The notes beneath the pieces are model-generated. The model saw only the letters and a program-made list of their open reading frames with translations, did no database searches and was not told the DNA's origin. A stretch of DNA of 64,000 bases from Lingula anatina. Taxonomy: Eukaryota > Brachiopoda > Lingulata > Lingulida > Lingulidae. The stretch spans positions 760,752 through 824,751 of the forward strand of contig NW_019775747.1 in the NCBI RefSeq assembly GCF_001039355.2, given 5' to 3'. The position numbers and the translations under genes are program-made. Below, one piece after another: positions 25,384-38,901 of the stretch (the first letter of the stretch is position 1; each line of letters starts with the position of its first letter).

Positions 25384-26240
25384 CTGAAATGTACAGAAGG
25401 CTTATAATACATGTATGTACGTCCATTTGTCCCTTGTGTTTGCATATAGACTAAGCTAACAAGAGAAGAGAAGAGAGAGAGGAGGGGGGGAGAAAGATTG
25501 AGAGAGAGAGAGAGAACAAGTACTGGTATTGTTAAACGTAGTTAACCTTTGAAACGTTCTGCACTAGTATATGTAATTTTGTTAGATTGTTAACTTGAAA
25601 AACGAATGTCTTTCAATCGATTTGCCGTAGTTACCACTGGTACCACGCTACCATCTACTCCAAAAATGACCGTGATTTACGCGAGCGCTACATGTACACA
25701 GACTTTGTACGTACACAAAGCGTATACAATGTTTGATTTCTGTTGCAAAAACGATTCGTTTTTGAGACAACAAGTACAAAGAGATTATGTAAAATACAGA
25801 ATCAAGTTTTTTTAAATACTTTATTAGTGAAAGGGGTGTTGGGCAATCCCCCCCCCCTCCGGCGCCCTCCTTACCATCTGCATTCCTGGTTAATTGAAAA
25901 ATTCTTTTTCACTCGAAATTAATCACGTGATGATGTTTTTTATGTAAACATCTTCACTTTGTACCTTTAAATTTCCAACTGGGGCCAATTTTCTACATAG
26001 NACTATTACACGTAAAATTTTGACAAAGGAAAAGACTAAAAACTAGCACAAAGTGTATATTGCGTAACCATACATAAACTTTTTAATCTTAATGACACAA
26101 TGAATTTTCCATTGCACCTAATTTGTTGCTTTCATTTGCAATGTTTTTGATCATCTACTAAACAGTTTCGTTGCATCGTGTATGTAGAAGTTCATAACAC
26201 ACGCGAAGTGAACTTATTTTCAATATATATATCATATTTT

Positions 26241-26242
<2 letters not shown>

Positions 26243-26284
<42 letters not shown>
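26243..26284. repeat. (TA)n microsatellite, length-polymorphic between alleles
   Basis: The TA run is much longer here than at the matching place in the first copy (about 21970-22008). The interrupting CATATTTTCAA is kept in both. Confidence 0.9.
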
Positions 26285-26287
<3 letters not shown>

Positions 26288-27206
26288 AAATAGATCACAT
26301 TCGGAAGCACTTTTGTGCATATTGTAAAATTGGTGTTCCTGTCTTTCGTAGAAACTCTCCAGGGTTTCGTATACTGTTTCGCGAACTTGGAATCGCGTAG
26401 CAATGATAGTTATATGGTCCCCAAAGGTGGATGCGCTATGTACTCTAAAAGCAGCGTCGGATGTGAAAAATGAATCTGCAATTTGTAGGAATATTAAGAA
26501 CTGATGCGCAAATGTCCCATTTAAAGGTTTTAACAAAAATAATTAACCATTTAACTTGGACGGAACTGGAAGTCTTGCTCACGACATTAACAATGAAAAA
26601 AGAAAAACAAGTATGTACCCACTAAAAAAACTCACTAACACTGGAACAGTTTCCTATCAGGCAAAGTATTACCTGCATCAATGAGCTTACACGCATTCTG
26701 GGTTTGATTGTGTTCATGCCAGTGAAAAAGATTTCTGACGATGAAAAATAAATCGCATAATATAAAAACCTAAGCTACTAAATAAAAAACTCGTGAAAGA
26801 GGTTGCATAAAATGTCCACGAAGGTTTCTTTGCAATCTCCATACAAATATTCATGTGGATTTGCATATGATATGCATAACCAGCAAAATTCCTCGGAAGC
26901 CTACATGTACCTATATGTATTCATTCCATATGAAATTCCGTCAATAGAAATTCAAAAAATCACTCTCGATAAAAAAAAAGACATTTTTACTTTTAAGTAT
27001 TAAAATGTGAATATCAGTCATATATATGTAATTGCCCTTGCTATACCGTATACACAATCCAAGGCGAATTTACAATGAAAATAGCTCGCCCGTCCTCGGG
27101 TTATTTTATATGAAGACTGTTTTCAATCGCAAACGTCAGTCATGTGCCGCGCCCAGTGATAGGCAAATGACTCGACCTGTCTTCAAAGTAAACTCGCTGT
27201 CAGTTT

Positions 27207-30200
27207 TTAATCTACAGGGATTCCATCAATTGTAAGCATATCATCATCATCTCCCTTTGTACTTCTTATCCGGGCTTGGTGCTTGCCTATTTTGAAATCC
27301 ATAATGACAGTACTCCCAGAGAAGCGGCTCTGAAATACGAGAAATATTTGAAAAATCAATGAAGACAAAAGAGATAATTTGTGGATTTTTTTCCATTTCT
27401 ATAATGATATAATTTTAAAAAAGAGCATTAACTTGATGGTAAAAGACACACTTGCACGCCTATTTCTTTTATAGGGCACTGGCTACAAATCCTACTTATT
27501 ACGAGAAACAAACTTTCACACCGATTTGAAGGCAACCTTCGTGGTAACCTCTAAAACGACGCATTTTACATCGGTTTTTAGGTGTATATGACCTTAAACA
27601 TTTTACAAATATTACAATTATAGAAACAATGGCGCCGCTCCGGTTGATATATATGGAAACTGTGCCTATACTATGGAGCTCGAATATATCGATAAGCGTA
27701 ACATCGGTCAATGTGGCGTAGATGACAAATGGGATATCTATCAGACTACTCATGTTTGAGGATTGTTAAGAGTAACCAAGGTAGTATGAAGTGTATGCGC
27801 ACGTTTCCAAACGTGTTGCATGGTGCTCAACCAGGTTTCTGCGGGTGTAATACGTATCAGCTTCAGGGCCGTAGCCTGAGCAAAATGCCAGGGGGGGGGC
27901 AGTAAGCGGACACGAGGGGGCGAAGCTACCGAGGAGGGTGGGTATGGTGTGTAAAATTCCAAATTCCAGGGGGGGCAGCTGCCCCCCNNNNNNNNNNNNN
28001 NNNNNNNNNNNNNNNNNNNNNNNNNNNNNNNNNNNNNNNNNNNNNNNNNNNNNNNNNNNNNNNNNNNNNNNNNNNNNNNNNNNNNNNNNNNNNNNNNNNN
28101 NNNNNNNNNNNNNNNNNNNNNNNNNNNNNNNNNNNNNNNNNNNNNNNNNNNNNNNNNNNNNNNNNNNNNNNNNNNNNNNNNNNNNNNNNNNNNNNNNGGG
28201 GGGGAGGAAGGGGACACGGGGGGGCGAAGCTCCCGGGGGGGGGGGGTTTGGTGTGTAAAATTCCAAATTCCAGGGGGGGCAGCTGCCCCCCCTGCCCCCC
28301 CCCCCCCCCCCCGGAGGCTACGGCCCTGAGCTTCATGTACGCTTTATATTCCCACCTTACTTACAGTTCGTCTTATTTATTGGCTCAGAATATACGATGG
28401 ATTGGGCTGAAAGGCACGTTCGATTTTTGTCACACGCCCCTTGAGGAAAAAAGAACATATTGAAAATCGAAGTCAACTTGTATACCAAGCAGCCTGTGTT
28501 TCGACACTGGTGCACCTGCACTTTTTATCCTCGTGGGAACGTACTGTCCTGAATAAACTGGATATCAATACAGTTTTACATGTATAATGTCGTGCAATTA
28601 CCCATAAAATACATACATTCCCTTTTTGCTCAATACAGTCAAGGTCAAATTGCCACCATTTGCCGTTTGTGCTGAGACGATTTTGTGAAATTCACCTCAC
28701 TTTCAAAAGTAGGTGGTGGTTTGGTTTTCAGGCTAGTAATAAAACGTACTTATTAGAATATATATGAATTTTGGTAAATGCTCCTTTCATCGTTTCTGCA
28801 TCAATTATAGAACTGCAAAATAACCCATCAACCATCGATATGGGACAAAAATAAATCAAGGTATCTATTTTTACAATGAGTCTTATTTACGGAGAATTAT
28901 GAGTTATGATAATGCAATTTTAATGCATTAAATTACTGCACACAGATTTTTTCAGACTTAAAGTGTATGGTTCCGGTGCAACAATTTTTTTAGATCTACA
29001 TGTACATTTATGAAAACTGCACATACTGATAAACTACAGGGTAACAGTCTGACATATCCATTTGATTTGTTCATATTCATGGTATTATAGTACTTGATAT
29101 TATTTTATTGAATTCTGTTAATATTTTCTTTTATTTTGTGCCATATTATTTGACAAAACTATTGGTGCATTGACTGCTATGTTGCTGTTTAGTTAAACTT
29201 GAAAGAGGAATGACAATTAAATCCACAGGAAGACAAGCAGTCTCGTTTTCAAAAACAAATAGTTGAAAGGGAAATGGAAGGTGAACTTTATGTCCCCTCG
29301 CCCTTTTCTTGATATCCTGGCTCCAATATTGTGTTCATAAAAAAAAGGCACCAAAAGAGAGAGGGTGAGAGATTGCATAGGAAAAGATTAGAAGATTCAA
29401 GGACATTCAATCTCTATTGATTTGTTATGTTGAATAAACGAAAATGAGAATACAAACCGTGGGATCAATTTTATCGTCGTCTACCCATACTTCCATCGTG
29501 TCCTTTCCTGAAAGGAAAAGCTCATCAAGTGCATCAAGAGGATTTATGTGTTTAATCAGACAGTATATGACAATCAATGCCCCACAAGAGAATTTAAATT
29601 CAACCGAATTTTATAATGACACGTCGTTTTTCGGTTCAGATGCATGTGGTTTATGACGATGGCCTTTGATAAAAATGACGGTGGTTTATCAGTTAGGGGC
29701 CTACTCGATGAGTGAAAACTTAGATTAGCAAAATAAGGCATGTTGTACTGAGATGATACTAATACAAGTTCGACAAATAAGAGGGCTATTCTTGAGAATG
29801 TATAGTTATGCGAACAACGCTTTCTCATAAGAAAATTCTTTCTTTGCTGGCAAGTTTCCCACCATTCTCTTTGTAAAAACATATCTCTAATTCACAAATA
29901 AAAAGTGTTAATTACTTAACTTACTGAATATTATAGTAAGTTTATCCCCATCGAAGGTCCATGTCCACATTTTGACGCTTCCGGAGGAAATGTATTCAGT
30001 AGTATCTTCTGTCTCTTCCTCTGATTCAGATGCCGAGTTACTGAAATGTACATAAGGCTTATATGTATACTAGTACGTGCATTTGTCCCTTGTGTATGCA
30101 TATAGACTTTGCTAACAAGAGAAGAGAAGAGAGAGAGAGAAGGGGAAGAAAGATTGAGAGAGAGAGAAGAAGTACTGGTATTGTTAAACGTAGTTAACCT

Positions 30201-31867
30201 TTGAGGCCCTTTTGATGATCGTTCTGTACTAGTACATGTATTTCTTTTATATTGTTAACTTAAATAACGAATGTGTTTCAATCGATTTACCGTGGTTACC
30301 ACTGGTTCATCAGACGCTACCATCTACTCCAAAAATGACCGTGATTTACGTCAGCTCTAAACGTACACAAACTTCGTACCGTACACAAAGCGTACACAAA
30401 GTTTGATTTCTATTGCAAAACGATTCGTTTTTAAGACAACAAGTACAAAGAGATTATGTGAAATACATAATCAAGTTTTTAAAATACTTACCTAGTGAAA
30501 GGGATGTTGGGCATCCACCCCCCCCCCCACCCCCCATCCCCACCCACCCTCGCCCACCTTACCATTTGCATTCCTGGTTAATTGAAAAATTCTTTTTCAC
30601 TCGAAATTAATCACGTGATGGTGTTTTTTATGTAAACATCTTCACTTTGTACCTTTAAATTTCCAACTGGGGCCAATCTTCTACACGGAATAAAAGGAAG
30701 ACATGCCCAATGCCACTTTATTATTACTCAGATCCTTACAGGATACCACAGTAGTGACATATCGACAAATGCGTAGAACTTGAAAGAAGTTTCAATATTT
30801 GAGTTACAATCATCAATATTTGAGTTAAAACAATCGATATTTACAGCTTTTATCATGAATCCTTACCTTGAGCGTGTATAACTACGCCACTGCAAATTAA
30901 CTGATAGGTCCCCAATGTCTAAATGGCAGAAAGCCACGTTTAATTGTCAGTATTTATCTAAGCTAACACATTGCAAGCATGGAATTGCAAAAAGGCATAT
31001 TTGAATAAGACAATGGTTTTAGAAAGTAGAAAAATTAGCTTCCCCGTTTTGTGATTCATTATACATGTTGAAATCAAACATTGGCGTTTTCTGAAGAAAA
31101 GCAAATAACATCTGAATGAAATTTCTAAGTAGACATAAATGTGCCTTGATATGTGTCCAGTATTGGTGTCCACGGGCGTTGGTGTTGTTTTCCACATTAA
31201 ATAAGCTATCGTAACTACAGTACCGTACTCTTTAAATTATAGATTAGCACTTTGACATATTATATTATATTATATTATATTATATTAGCTGTAACAAATA
31301 CCATAAGATGAATGTTGAAGTGTTTCTGCTTTTCTTTTCAATTTTGAATATTGATTGTTTTGGTCAATTGTTGTATGGCAATTTTGTTTGCACTATCCTA
31401 TTAGACCCACTATTACTTCGTCGTCATTAATAGATAGATTTTAAGACAAATGAATGCATCAAAAAACAAAGTTTTGTCCCAAGTCATAGATTTTTGTTAA
31501 TTTGTTCGATTACATATGATAACGACATGTGGCATGAAGAATGGCAAAAAAATGAAGGAACGGATTCACGTGGCATGGGTAAAATTAGGTTTACCTGGAT
31601 TAAAATAATCATTTAAGAGCGCCACAAATAACATACAGTTTCTGGTGTTAAAAACAGGTTAATACGTACAAGATCAAAGCTGGGATGAAAAAAGCGGAAG
31701 TTGCACGGTGTATAATTTCTAGAATCATGGCACAGCCCGAACAAGTCCCCCGTGCCGTGTGACATGTGAGCATTAAAATGAATAATTCATTAAAGAGCCT
31801 TTCACCTGTTTTCCCAGGTGGTATATGTATGACCAGATACTGTGAATGATCCATCCGTAGCCATCAT
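27207..31867 (-). CDS. FAIM: FAIM C-terminal-domain protein, four exons
   Basis: The exons are 31867-31806, 30040-29925, 29507-29458 and 27329-27207. All junctions are GT-AG, phases 2, 1, 0, giving 116 residues. The core reads WTWTFDGDKLTIIF, then KDTMEVWVDDDKID, then FKIGKHQARIRS, then LTIDGIPV. This follows in order the second half of Fas apoptotic inhibitory molecule (FAIM), where the blocks are W-MDGE--RIVL, EKDTMDVW-NGK, F-IG-H-C-I and L-VD---IP. FTVSGHTYTTWEN at the start fits the first strand of that half. A Ser/Glu-rich insert (SASESEEETED) follows it. FAIM is normally about 180 residues with two related beta-sandwich halves; here only the C-terminal half is encoded. No acceptor precedes the ATGATG start, so it looks like a true first coding exon. 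An in-frame upstream ATG at about 31891 would add nine residues. Family role: cytosolic, anti-apoptotic and proteostasis-related in mammals. Confidence 0.78.
27864..28328. mobile_element. hAT-like MITE, allelic copy with expanded core and gap
   Basis: It has the same CAGGGCCGTAGCC ends and AGCTT flanks as the element at 23592-23738. The G-rich inner block (AAATTCCAGGGGGGGCAGCT) appears at least twice, on either side of 210 Ns at 27988-28197. The core is therefore tandemly expanded in this haplotype. The strong GGGGGGGCAGCTGCCCCCC hairpin probably caused the sequencing gap. Confidence 0.7.
31258..31287. repeat. (TATAT)n microsatellite
   Basis: About six ATATT/TATAT pentamers, in the 31 kb intron region of the FAIM-domain gene's upstream flank. 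Confidence 0.85.
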
Positions 31868-33920
31868 TTTGCATGCATTGAACACATAATTCATAAGCAC
31901 CCAACATGAATATGGTTATTGTCATCATTGAGTGAGAAGTGCATTATAAATCAACTGCCTGTTTCAGAACCATTGACTTAAAACCACTAGGGCAAAGACG
32001 GTTTATTAACTTCTATTTCATTGCTTTGTGGCATCCTACATCTATTAAAATGACCCTAACACTCTCCAGTAGGACAAGTTCGTGTTCAAGGTTACATTTG
32101 CTCGGAAACAATTTAGAACCAAGGGATAGAATTAGATTTGAGGAACAGGGTGGAGCCGACACATATGTATTCACGTTAATCTCTTTTCGTGCGGCCATCT
32201 GAGAGGAGGCAGGTGGTGACCGTGCGAAATCGTACGGTTTTACGGCTTCCGCAGCCTGTACGATTTTGTCAAACTAAAACTTTTGACAATTTTGAAAATA
32301 GAAAGCACGTAGGCTGTAGCTGTACCATAGATGGCATTGCAAAGTTCCTGTACGGGCATTGTTGCGGTGATCGTGATAATGTTTGAAACTGTAGTTGTTC
32401 TCTTACCTTTCCACCTTTGTTGGTTTTGGAATACAAAAAAAAAAACAAACAATTGTGAAGATATTTAAACTAAGGTATAATTCACCTGCATGAATGTTAA
32501 GTACTGCGTTTTTCATTCTGACCACATGGGTGCTAAAACAACGCATCGCTTTTTAAGAAAGCCGCACTGAAGGACAGCCCTGGGACCGAAAGTACACTGA
32601 ACGATCACTTTTCAACCGACAAACCAATTTTCCTAACCTGACCCCAAGGTCATGTTGGATAAATGGCCCGGCACCCGTACGTAATGTTAACATACACGCT
32701 GAAGCGCGTAGCCTCTTACGATGTCAAAAAATCTCACGGAAAATCGAATAAGATTTCATCGTACGGCGCCCTTTCAAGTAGCAAATGTAATCTAGGCTCA
32801 GCTGAGCGATAGTGAATGTTCTTCGACTGACGCTTAATTGCAATCAAATCACCGACTTCCTTTTAATGGTCTAAAATTGGCTTCAGTTTTATACCGGGTA
32901 GTTATTTTTTAATAAAAGTATATGCATTTAATTTTAACTTAAGCCATAAGTTCTACAAAAGTATATGTTTGGTCATAGCCTTTGTAAAATGTGCTAGGGC
33001 CAATAAAATCGTGCCAATTAAAACGATTCTGGTTGTGGACTACCGTCACGATACGCTTGTGCTATATCTTCTAGCACTGGGACTTAATACGGCAAATGGC
33101 AGCAATCAATATACTGTATTGTTAGTCTTTACGATTCATTGAATTTTACATTTAGAGATCTGCATTTAATGTGGGCACGAGCTAGCGTAAACAAAGGGCT
33201 ACATTATATGTGTTGATAAACTCGACTCTTACTCTGTCCTGCTGCCCTGTGATGCTCATGGCGCAATACATGCTACATCTTTCTACATGGTGGAACTGTA
33301 ATTAGAATCATTTAATTACTGAAGTTTTTTTATTCGCCATGGCAAAATTATCTCATAGTTTTGCCCATGTATTAGCACTGACAGTCTGTTACTGTAAAAA
33401 ATTTGAACGATGTCGTAATGGAATGCCCAACCACGAACTTGCTGCGCGACGTACATGTAGCTTGACTGCTCAAACCTTTTCTAGTTACAGTCCTTTGTTT
33501 TTATCTTTGTTTGCAGTGTTTTGAACCTTATGGCGTGCGGTTTTCAAATTCAAGTCTAACATTCAAGCCCTGTCATGTTTAACAACGCAGGTATTACGGG
33601 TGTCATCTACAAAGATTTGAGTTCATGTCTTGTATCACAAAATACCGTCAGTCATCACGAAATACCTACTATAGCTTGCATGTAATGTTGTATCGTTCTC
33701 ACAGCAGTGCTTTATGTTTTCCATAGTTTATGATTCTTAACATCCTTTCAACGGTTAATGCCTTTGAAAAATAGCGACGGCGTGCGAAGGACCAGAGTAA
33801 AAGGAATGGGAATCGATTCTCGTTGCAGCCGCAAACCATCAGCTCAATTACCAAACTAAGCTATGGTTACTAAAAGACTACCAAACTTTGTATTCTAAAC
33901 ATCAGCAATAATCACTTTAC

Positions 33921-34098
33921 CTCCTTCCCTTGTCCCTCTTTCTGCCGGCCATAAGCAGCACAGACATTCTGCTTTTTGGATTGACGAGACTGCTGAGTCG
34001 TAGAAGGACGTTTTTCTTGGACGGAATCGTTCGGCAGAATGTTATTGCGACACTCGGCACTAGCACTTTGGGCGAGCCTCCGTAATGAATGAGTAAAT
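33921..34098 (-). other. possible upstream exon, unassigned
   Basis: On the minus strand an open frame of about 59 codons lies between an acceptor-like GTTTATAG and a donor AAGGAG/GTAAAG. It is rich in Ser, Gln and Lys (for example STTQQSRQSKKQNVCAAYGR). It has no ATG in frame at its start and no recognised domain. It could be a 5' exon of the FAIM-domain gene about 2 kb downstream, an exon of an unseen gene, or chance. Confidence 0.2.
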
Positions 34099-37000
34099 CT
34101 ATAAACGCATCCAGGCGTGCTTTTAAAACGCTGGTGCGATCATCACATCAACTTGAACACAAAGGCCTGCATTACCACTATTAGTAGTCTAATTTATTCA
34201 TGATATAGAGTTTGGCTGACAAGGTATTCTACAGGTCGTGGAGGCACGGTATCGATCATATTTTTGCGGACCAACAGTGTCAGTTAAAATGGCATTGTGT
34301 TGAGGCGAGTGCTACACGATATCAATTAGATTACAGTTCAATACAATTACAGTTGATTGATCAAATGAGCATTAATTACTACCTTTTCCTCAACATATGT
34401 TTTGGAGTGCCCCATTAGATTGTGAGACAGCATTGCAAATGAGCATCCAATTTTTGCATTATACTTCTTTACAAATTGGCGGAGAAAGGATTGTGTCACG
34501 CGCAATTCCGCTTTGTTCTATAGCTATCACGGCAGTTTCAGTTGGAGATTCTTTGTAAACAATATTGGATTTCAAGTCGGCCTTGCTTCTCTGAATGAAT
34601 TTGCTTTTACTCAACTATTGAAAGTAAAACACGGAAGCATACGATGGCATTAAGTTCTTCAGTAACATGACACAGTCCAAAACATCTTTATGCTTCATCA
34701 ACTACGAGTATGTTCATTCATGTTTATCATACAAAAGTGAACATTTCTAAATGGTTTAAGTGACAATTCGTACAATGTGATATGCGTGGTTTATCGATGT
34801 TGAAGTGTATTTATTTTTAATTCTGCACGTGGATGTGGATGAGTGCTTAGGATTCAATAAACTGATATTCCTGCCTAAGGCATTGCTTGCGATTAAATTC
34901 AACTTCGCTATTATTTAAACAATCGACTGGATCTGCCCATTGTTTTTATTCAGTGATCATTGCATATAGCTGCATTTCTTTTTCTTTTGCATTTTGACAC
35001 TTGAAATTTAACGGGAGCTGGGCCGTAAAAGAGGGGCGGTCTTTTTGCATAATTTTGTTTCGGTAAAACAAAACCTTTAGCGCATGTCTGTACATTTAAT
35101 AAACTCGATCGTGAGCCCTTTTTGATAATTGTTTTGTTCTCGTCCATCGATGTCATAATTTCAGTAAAATATGCAGTATGCAAATGACAACTTTAGCCTT
35201 TCTTTGCGGGCAAACCTCAAAAGCAGATATCAATGGATATATTGTTCTTTCTCTCTCCACAGATGTGTAATAGGCGCCCGTGTATATCGTGCGGGACATT
35301 GATTCCCTTTAACATCGTTAAAGAATAATGCCTCGACAGAAAAAATGTACACAAACCCCAGGAAACAAACGTGTACGGATAGAGACGGTAGGGATGTGAT
35401 CGATGTTACTAAAGACTCCAAAAAAGACATACTTGTGTTGTTTAGTTGTCCACATGACTTGATTTCATGCTTTTATCTCCGATGACATATTTGCTGTAGA
35501 GGACTTCATGTACCTTTTACCCCGGTACATGTACATCTGAGGGGTAGTACAAGTATATATTTTCGGCTGCCCGGCCAACTGTTGTCCCCAATTTATTATA
35601 TGGGCCTATACATGCATTTTATGTCACAAGAGAGAGAGGGGGGGGGGAGAGAGGGGCCAACCGCTGCGCCCATTTTGTAATTTGCGTGCATTTCTTTCGG
35701 AGTATGTCACAAAATGAACAGCTGCACTCATTTTATTCTTAATTAAATGCATCCTGTATGTCACATGAAGTAAGACAATATTCAAGTCAATTTTTGCCGA
35801 AGTGTAACACGGTTTCAAGCATGGAATGTTCTAGAAACTATATGTGTTACATACTGTAATATTTCGAATTTCACCCATGGTGTCTTTATGACTTCGTTTT
35901 AAGTGACACACACAAATGTATATAAGTTTCCTCGTTTAGCTTTCAGTAACCAACTTTGTATTCTAAATTCACATTGTCATATTACTCATTTATTAATTTA
36001 TTCATTGTACACAGCGTTTTCAAGAAACAAATATTATGATTGTCTTACAAATCAATTACAGACTGCAAGTCGTAGCCATATATTGTTTTATTCACTCGGT
36101 ATTTCCCCAATTACATTTATTCATTAATCCATTCACTGTGTTTTACGTGACTATTTAGTGTATCTTTGATGTAAATGTATTAATAGCTCCAATTTCTCTT
36201 TTCAAGTCACGTAAATTCAATGTCCATGTAGCTGCATTTAACATCGCACGTAATTGATTCCAAAAAAAGTTTTCTTTCCGCAGAACTCTACATGCTTTAC
36301 CTGAAACACTAGCAAATAACACATAACAGGTTTGAAATTAAACTATAAAATAATTTTGTGTTGTATCATTAAGATCACTACTTAAAATTTATTGCACATA
36401 CATGCCAAAAGCATGAAATAACGTTTTGTGACAGGTTAAAATAACAGGACTCTGATACGCCATATTCATTTAAACTACATCATACGTGCAGATATGTACT
36501 GGTATTCATCACTTGATCTAGAGACTTACGGATACATTGTGTTTGTGACAGTAAAGATGACATTGGCTGAAAATGAGTATTTCACGCCACAAACTGCTCT
36601 ACTTAATCTACACGTACAAGTTATAAGTTCACTTAAGCACGTATCGCTCCTGCTTTGCTGTTTGAAATTGTAACTTGGATGATACTGTTTTTGCTTTTTT
36701 TTTCCTTTATTAGTTCTCATTGTACCTTCCTGACTGTCTCTACTGAAATAACAGATAGCATATAAAAGGATTATGGAAACAGAAGATAGGCGAGTACCTT
36801 TTGGTCGATAACTGAGGTCAGTAACTTTCTTTTCAAAGAAATGAAGAAAAATATCGCTCAGATTATATATATATATATATATCCATGATGTTGGTTTATC
36901 GCTGCGTGCTGCTTTCTTTCTACGTGTACAACAGTCAGATCATCGAGAAGTGAAAAAAGATCTTTTTAAAGATATTAAAACATCCAAACATCCAAGGCGG

Positions 37001-37998
37001 GTTTGATGATAATTTGATTTCATTATTGATTTAATCTGATCTTCGACAATACTCAATAAGTTAATCCAAATGCTTGCAGTGTACTTTTGGCCCACAACTC
37101 ACTCTACCCTCGTTCAACCTTCCTAACTGTTTTAAGTCGGAGAGATCAAGGCAAAACCAGGGCTCGGGGTTTTTGGGACACAGCTGTGGTTTTTATAAGA
37201 CCAATTCTATCAAAATAGATTCCACGGAATACCTGTGGTAGTCATACATCTACATTGTTTCTGTAGTCTTCATCTCCGAATGAAATAATTGGAGTTGACT
37301 TAGATAATGCTTTTTTACGGTTACAGTAATGAATTTTCAATTACCCTGTACCAAATAGAATAGTAGTACAACATTAAACCAGAGCCGAATATCATTATAA
37401 TTTCATTTCGGATTTCTTGTTCTGTTTTCCATCATGTGTTTTATATACCAGCACATGTACTGTGTGTTCATATTTTACTGAAGTATTTATTTTCCTTCAT
37501 ATAGCATTTACATGCATACTTAAATTATTGCCATTTTATGACATAAACACAAGTGTGTAAGAAATATGAAACAAAAAATTATATAAATTAAAACGTTTTT
37601 CAAAATAAATAACTAAATAAACAAACAGGCAAATAAGTAAAATATAATAATGTATATAATTCAATATAATCAAATATATCATATTATCTATGATTACTAG
37701 TATCAAAATCAAAAAGGATTTGTTGGTTTACTCCGATGAGAATATTTATCTTTAAGCAAATCAAATCTTTCGACTTGAAAATCAGTATAAGTAGTGGGTA
37801 CCCATATTATAACCAAACTGCCCCTGTACATGTATATTAAACATCATTTATACACATTGAAAAAACAGTTCATTTTGCAACTGTTCCATTTTCTGTAAGA
37901 AGAACAAAATTTAAATTATGTTTCTGTGTTCCAACATAACAGCAAATACACATGCATCTGAAGGTATTTCACTATTTATTTACCAGTACTTACTTATA

Positions 37999-38008
37999 TT
38001 TATTTATT
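37999..38008 (-). terminator. poly(A) signal of the DPP7-like gene
   Basis: Two overlapping AATAAA hexamers on the minus strand lie 40-50 bases downstream of the stop codon at 38048. Confidence 0.55.
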
Positions 38009-38047
38009 TAATTAAGTATCATATAATCATTTCAATATTTTGAATCA

Positions 38048-38681
38048 CTACAGGTCCTCTAAAATCTCTTTTAATGCCTTTAATACATAGATATCATCGA
38101 CTCTTGGTTCTTTTCCTTTTAAATGACGAGTTTGTTTTATCCATTTCTGTATATTGGCCACCTCCACTTTTCTTGCCTTGATCACTGATTGTGGGTCAGC
38201 TGCATTTTTAGATCTGATGTAAAAAAAATTATAAATTAACATTTCATAAAACATAACTTGCATTTGAAAATTCCTGAACACCATCAAAATAATTTTATAA
38301 TTCTAAAAATTGTAAACAAGTACAAATGGTTAAACAAAGAATAAGTTACTGGTATTTAACTGAGATTCAATTAAGATTTAAGGTTACAGGGAACGTTAAA
38401 TGAACAACTGAAGAATCTTGAAATGATAATCAATGTTGTATATAATTGTACCTGAGATCTAAATGATGTGCACCACCTTCTATTTTCACTGCTATCAGGG
38501 TGCTTGAAAGGCTGGAGTTGAACTACAGGAAATATAAAATATTAAAAATCTAAAAGCTGATAATTTTACCACTGGGAATAAAAAATACAAGTTCACCATG
38601 TGCCATTGTCAGTGTAATCATGCTTTGTATGGTAGTAAGATAATATAATCAATATCTTTATTGATGTTTTAGTGTGTGCGC

Positions 38682-38724
<43 letters not shown>

Positions 38725-38792
38725 GATAATTTTCCTAATATTTGTACAAAATGTAGTATCAAAATATAATCAATATCTACATGTTTGAGTTT

Positions 38793-38825
<33 letters not shown>

Positions 38826-38850
38826 NCTTTATTGATGTTTTAGTGTGTGT

Positions 38851-38901
<51 letters not shown>

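Larger units (their letters stand above)
21752..25999. repeat. allelic duplicate of 26005-30687 (first copy)
   Basis: The segment is collinear with 26005-30687 at very high identity over its whole length, ending at the single N at 26001. Differences are SNPs, microsatellite lengths, a TA-run expansion, and an ~85-base insertion in the second copy near 29095-29180. The second copy also has an enlarged G-rich core with a gap. The boundary at the N and the near-identical introns argue for two haplotypes placed in series. Confidence 0.85.
26005..30687. repeat. allelic duplicate of 21752-25999 (second copy)
   Basis: This is the second representation of the FAIM-domain locus, beginning just after the N at 26001. 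Unlike the first copy it continues without a break into unique sequence holding the first coding exon, so it is the more complete haplotype. It contains the 210-base N gap at 27988-28197. Confidence 0.85.
31868..38047. other. non-coding stretch between the FAIM-domain and DPP7-like genes
   Basis: No confident gene is present. Visible items are a possible 5' exon at 33921-34098 (minus), a G-run at 35640-35648 and a TA run at 36866-36884. The last few hundred bases are the 3' flank of the DPP7-like gene. Short frames at 32013-32198 and 32240-32452 look partly protein-like but match nothing I know. Confidence 0.45.

Noticed and set aside
27750-28336. Several open frames made mostly of X residues
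   Set aside because: They are translations across the 210-base N gap and the G-rich transposon core.
30867-30889. 23-base micro-exon candidate in the first intron of the FAIM-domain gene (TTTGCAG ... GTAAGG)
   Set aside because: Including it breaks the frame. Direct joining of 31806 to 30040 is in phase and gives a sensible protein.
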